Below, piece after piece: positions 60,571 through 64,000 of a stretch of DNA of 64,000 nt. Source of the DNA: Leptodactylus fallax. Its lineage: Eukaryota; Chordata; Amphibia; Anura; Leptodactylidae. The position numbers and the translations under genes were made by a program. A model generated the notes under the pieces. The model worked only from the letters and a program-made list of their open reading frames with translations, was not told the origin of the DNA and did no database searches. Where the stretch lies: NCBI GenBank assembly GCA_947044405.1, contig CAMRHE010000358.1, positions 930,001 to 994,000 on the forward strand. Reading direction: 5' to 3'. Position 1 is the first letter of the stretch. The number at the start of each line of letters is the position of its first letter.

Positions 60571-62293
60571 ACATTAACTGGAGTAACGCATTAAAACTTC
60601 CAAAAAAGAGAAAAAAGTATGAGCCTGAAAATTGTCCCCAATCTTTTCTAGACGTCCCCTATTACGGCAAATGTTTCAAACTAAATGTTTTTTTAATTTC
60701 TATGGGGTATTTTCCATTTTATAGTGTTATGGTATATGTTTAAAATATCCAAAAACATAATGAATGGAAGGCTTCCAACCACTGGCACCCTGTTAGCAGT
60801 GATGCATCACACACTAGATCTGAATGATGTTAAAAGTAGGAGTCACATAAAGAAATGCCCAAAACAAAAGTATAGATGTTGTCTGTACGCACATATAGCT
60901 AATGTATGCCAACACCAGTATCAATGATACTTAGGTCATACATCGACCTTCATAAACAATAAATATGTTGGCAGAAAATATAAAGCAAATTTAGATTTCT
61001 CCAGTCTCGTTCTTTGAATTATTCATAGGCTGTTCTTAAGAACGATTCCCAAGAAAGTTATTTTTCCAGCACTTAACTTAGCTTTACTCGCATAAATTCT
61101 CTGATATGCAAATGCTTGAAATTCAGGATTTTAGAGCCTCTTTAAAATGTATGTCATTGTCATTTACAACCACTTCATAAGTCAAGTCTAATCATTAGAG
61201 CCAGAGATTGCGGCTGAATGCTACACAGATAAGGCATGTTGTAATCTCTGAAGACCAGATACACTTGGTATAGATCATGAAGACCAACTCTTTAGCTATT
61301 GAACATTAGATACAAAAAGAAAAGAAAAAGAAATAGTAGTTTAGATCAGAACATTCCAGAATCCACTGTATTTGGTTGACATTAAACTAAGGTTGTTTGT
61401 GGTTGTCCATACAGGAGACCCACTCACTATGTATCCACTCCTGTAACGGAGGTCCTGTCACACGGGATAGAGAATGGCCAATGGCACTGACACTGATTGT
61501 GTCTTGCAGTTGGCAACCTGCTCTCTCAGTCTCAATCGACAGAAAGTCCCAGGAGAGAATACTAAGAGAGTGGGAGTGATGTGTGGCTAACAAGGATACT
61601 GATACAGGGTCTATCAGAAGATAACTGGTCGGGGCTTACTGACAATACATCTGTGAGATAGTGTCGGTGTCAGACAATGAGTCAGTATTGCCGTCAGCCA
61701 CACAACAGATAGATTCATCTCATGTGATGTCATAGGGAAACTGAGCCAATAATCGAGTAACCAAACAGAAAAGTACATAGGGTCTGCTCACCTCCTGCCC
61801 CTGCATATGTCTGCAGGGGTCTCCTAAAGCTGTAACAATCCAATCCAAGGAAAACGGGGAAAGGACTGACTCTCAATTACTTCTAAAGATTTCTTCTTTA
61901 CTAGGCTCCAATAAAAACATACAAGAACTCTGTAGAAATAGCAACTGTGTGCCAGTCTTTTTCTCTATACTCTATGACAGCATAGTGTAAAAATGAGAAC
62001 CGAACAAATGTATGTTTTGTTTTCTTTTTCTGTAAGATTTATGTACTGTACAGGATGCTGAAGATGCTTCTGTCCCCGACACAGATAGTGGTTTACAGAT
62101 TCCAGCAGCTCTTACTGACTTTTCTATGTAATGCCTTGCTAATCTACATTAATTATCTGCTTATGTTTCTTTAATCCTTATTCTTTTCATATTTTTGTTG
62201 ACATTTAGGGAGGGTCAAAAACAGTTCCTAGTTTTCAATAGTATTACCATCTTAAGTTGGTTGAGTTATGTAGCCCTGTGACAAATTCATATA
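60571..62293. other. Intronic DNA; possible conserved non-coding segment near 61000-61230
   Basis: No exon or RNA gene recognised. 61000-61230 has a balanced, non-repetitive look and includes the octamer-like ATATGCAAAT (61110-61122 region) and several AT-rich homeobox-like words. This is suggestive only. Confidence 0.3.
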
Positions 62294-62700
62294 TTAAAGG
62301 AGTTTTCCGGGACTTTTTAATTGATGACCTTTCCCCAACACACTCACCTGTCCCCAATTCACCGATGCCTCCCAGCATGGTCCGGTCCTGCGGCTCTGAT
62401 GTTTTCTTGCGGCCGAAGTCTTCGCCGGCTGACATCCCAGGTCTCTTTCCTTAGGCCACTGATTGACCTCAGCAGTCACGTGACTGCTGGGGCCAATTAG
62501 CGGCCTAAGGAAAGGACCCAGGGACAGGTAGTGACATCCCGTGTCCTTCGCTGATTGGCTTCAGTGGTCACGGACAGCGAGGACTTCCGCCGGAAGAATG
62601 CAACAGAGCAGCAGGACTGGACCATGCTGGAGGCACCGGAACACCAGAGACAGGTGATAATGTTGGTTTTTTTTTTTTTCACCTACTAAAGCCTAACTTA
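62294..62700. mobile_element. TTAA-type fold-back element
   Basis: The end TTAAAGGAGTTTTCCGGGAC is followed by an arm whose CTCCCAGCATGGTCCGGTCC pairs with GGACTGGACCATGCTGGAGG on the right. TTTCCTTAGGCC and GGCCTAAGGAAAG form an inner stem. The right terminus merges into a T-run and a TA tract where element C4 has inserted. A related arm lies at 49480-49610. Confidence 0.6.
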
Positions 62701-62718
62701 AAAAAATATATATATATA

Positions 62719-64000
62719 CAGTGAGGAAAAAAAAGTATTTAGTCAGCCACCAATTGTGCAAGTTCTCCCACTTAAAACGATGAGGCCGGCCTGTAATTGA
62801 CATCATAGGTAGACCTCAAGTATGAGAGACAAAATGAGAAAACAAATCCAGAAAATCACATTGTCTGATTTTTTAATAATTTATTTGCAAATTATGGTGG
62901 AAAATAAGTATTTGGTCACCTACAAACAAGATTTCTGGCTCTCACAGACCTGTAAGTTCTTCTTTAAGAGGCTCCTCTGTCCTCCGCTCATTACCTATAG
63001 TAATGGCACCTGTTTGAAATTGTTATCAGTATAAAAGACACCTGTCCACAACCTCAAACAGTCACACTCCAAACTCCACTATGGTGAAGACCAAAGAGCT
63101 GTGGAAGAACACCAGAAACAAAATTGTAGACCTGCCCCAGGCTGGGAAGACTGAATCTGCAATAGGCAAGCAGCTTGGTGTGAAGAAATCAACTGTGGGA
63201 GCAATAATTAGAAAATGGAAGACATACAAGACCACTGATAATCTCCCTCCATCAGGGGCTCCATGCAAGATCTCACCCCGTGGGGTCAAAATGATCACAA
63301 GAACGGTGAGCAAAAATCTCAGAACCACACAGGGGGACCTAGTGAATGACCTGCAGAAAGCTGGGACTAACGTAACAAAGGCTACCGTCAGTAACACACT
63401 ACGCCGCCAGGCACTCAGATCCTGCAGTGCCAGACGTGTCCCCTGCTTAAGCCAGTACATATCCGGGCCCGTCTGAAGTTTGCTAGAGAGCATTTGGATG
63501 TTCCAGAAGAGTATTGGGAGAATGTCATATGGTCAGATGAAACCAAAGTAGAACTGTTTGGTAGAAACTCAACTCGTCGTGTTTGGAGGAGAGTGAATAC
63601 TGAGTTGTATCAAAGAACACCATACCTACTGTGAAGCATGGGGGGGCAACATCATGCTTTGGGGCTGTTTCTCTGCAAAGGGACCAGGACGACTGATCCA
63701 TGTACATGAAAGAATGAATGGGGCCATGTATCATGAGATTTTGAGCGCAAACCTCCTTCCACCAGCAAGGGCATTGAAGATGAAACGTGGCTGGGTCTTT
63801 CAGCATGACAATGATCCCAAGCACACCGCCAGGGCAACGAAGGAGTGGCTTCGTAAGAAGCATTTCAAGGTCCTGGAGTGGCCTAGCCAGTCTCCAGATC
63901 TCAATCCCATAGAAAACCTTTGGAGGGAGTTGAAAGTCCGCGTTGCCCAGCGACAGCCCCAAAACATCACTGCTCTAGAGGAGATCTACAGGGAGGAATG
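62719..64000 (+). mobile_element. Tc1-like element, family C copy 4, cut by window end
   Basis: The left end CAGTGAGGAAAAAAAAGTAT follows a (TA)n tract (TA at 62717-62718). About 1.28 kb of the roughly 1.6-kb element lies within the window; its right end is beyond 64000. Confidence 0.9.
63081..64000 (+). pseudogene. Family C transposase, three frameshifts, partial
   Basis: ATG 63081 ([20 protein letters not shown]) begins a frame that matches copies 1 and 3 up to the RRVP motif. A missing C near 63442 shifts the frame. Two further single-base losses near 63611 and in the G run at 63640-63646 follow. Catalytic words are present in pieces (GQMKPK-type frame for the first Asp; [12 protein letters not shown] and [11 protein letters not shown] codons further on). 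It continues past the window end. No functional product is expected. Confidence 0.87.

Overview
This is vertebrate nuclear DNA, most likely from a frog. It is AT-rich, has no operon-like gene packing, and is crowded with Tc1/mariner, TTAA-target (T2/Kolobok-like), hAT, L1/Tx1 and Penelope-like repeats in combinations typical of anuran genomes. Host coding sequence is limited to two short minus-strand exons, at 9735-9848 and 51766-51832. Both have textbook splice sites, their phases fit, and their translations join into a stretch I recognise as tetratricopeptide repeat protein 27 (TTC27). The window is therefore an interior slice of TTC27: one complete intron of about 41.9 kb (9849-51765), part of the downstream intron (1-9734) and part of the upstream intron (51833-64000). 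No promoter, first exon or last exon is visible.

Nearly everything else recognisable is transposon-derived. Six Tc1-like families occur. Family A (DD34E, 3895-5508) is dead. Family B has a 38-residue DD-E spacing and long inverted repeats that run into its own coding sequence; both copies (5511-7140 and 54145-55766) are dead. Family C (DD34E) has four copies: one with an open 340-codon transposase (57775-59377), one with a single stop, and two more damaged. Family D has a 35-residue spacing and an open frame (23674-25240). Family E (47271-48919) has an open frame and 200-bp terminal inverted repeats that read as identical. Family F is represented only by a 535-bp deletion derivative (38043-38577). 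A full-length L1/Tx1-type LINE with a perfect 16-bp target-site duplication lies at 30830-36708, with one stop in ORF1 and three frameshifts in ORF2.

The small repeats are mainly fold-back elements with TTAA-type ends, hAT-like elements with 8-bp duplications (one nested inside another at 45903-46673), L2-type LINE/SINE tails, and (TA)n tracts that often sit against Tc1 ends. The most unusual region is 20126-21234: two long inverted arms enclose two hammerhead-ribozyme-like folds, resembling a rearranged Penelope-like element. A Penelope-type GIY-YIG endonuclease relic lies at about 13690-14390, and a hairpin with a Penelope-like tail is nested in a TTAA element at 50472-50679.

There is no cooperating gene system here beyond the host gene and its transposons. 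All boundaries and identities were read by eye; no alignment or database search was run.
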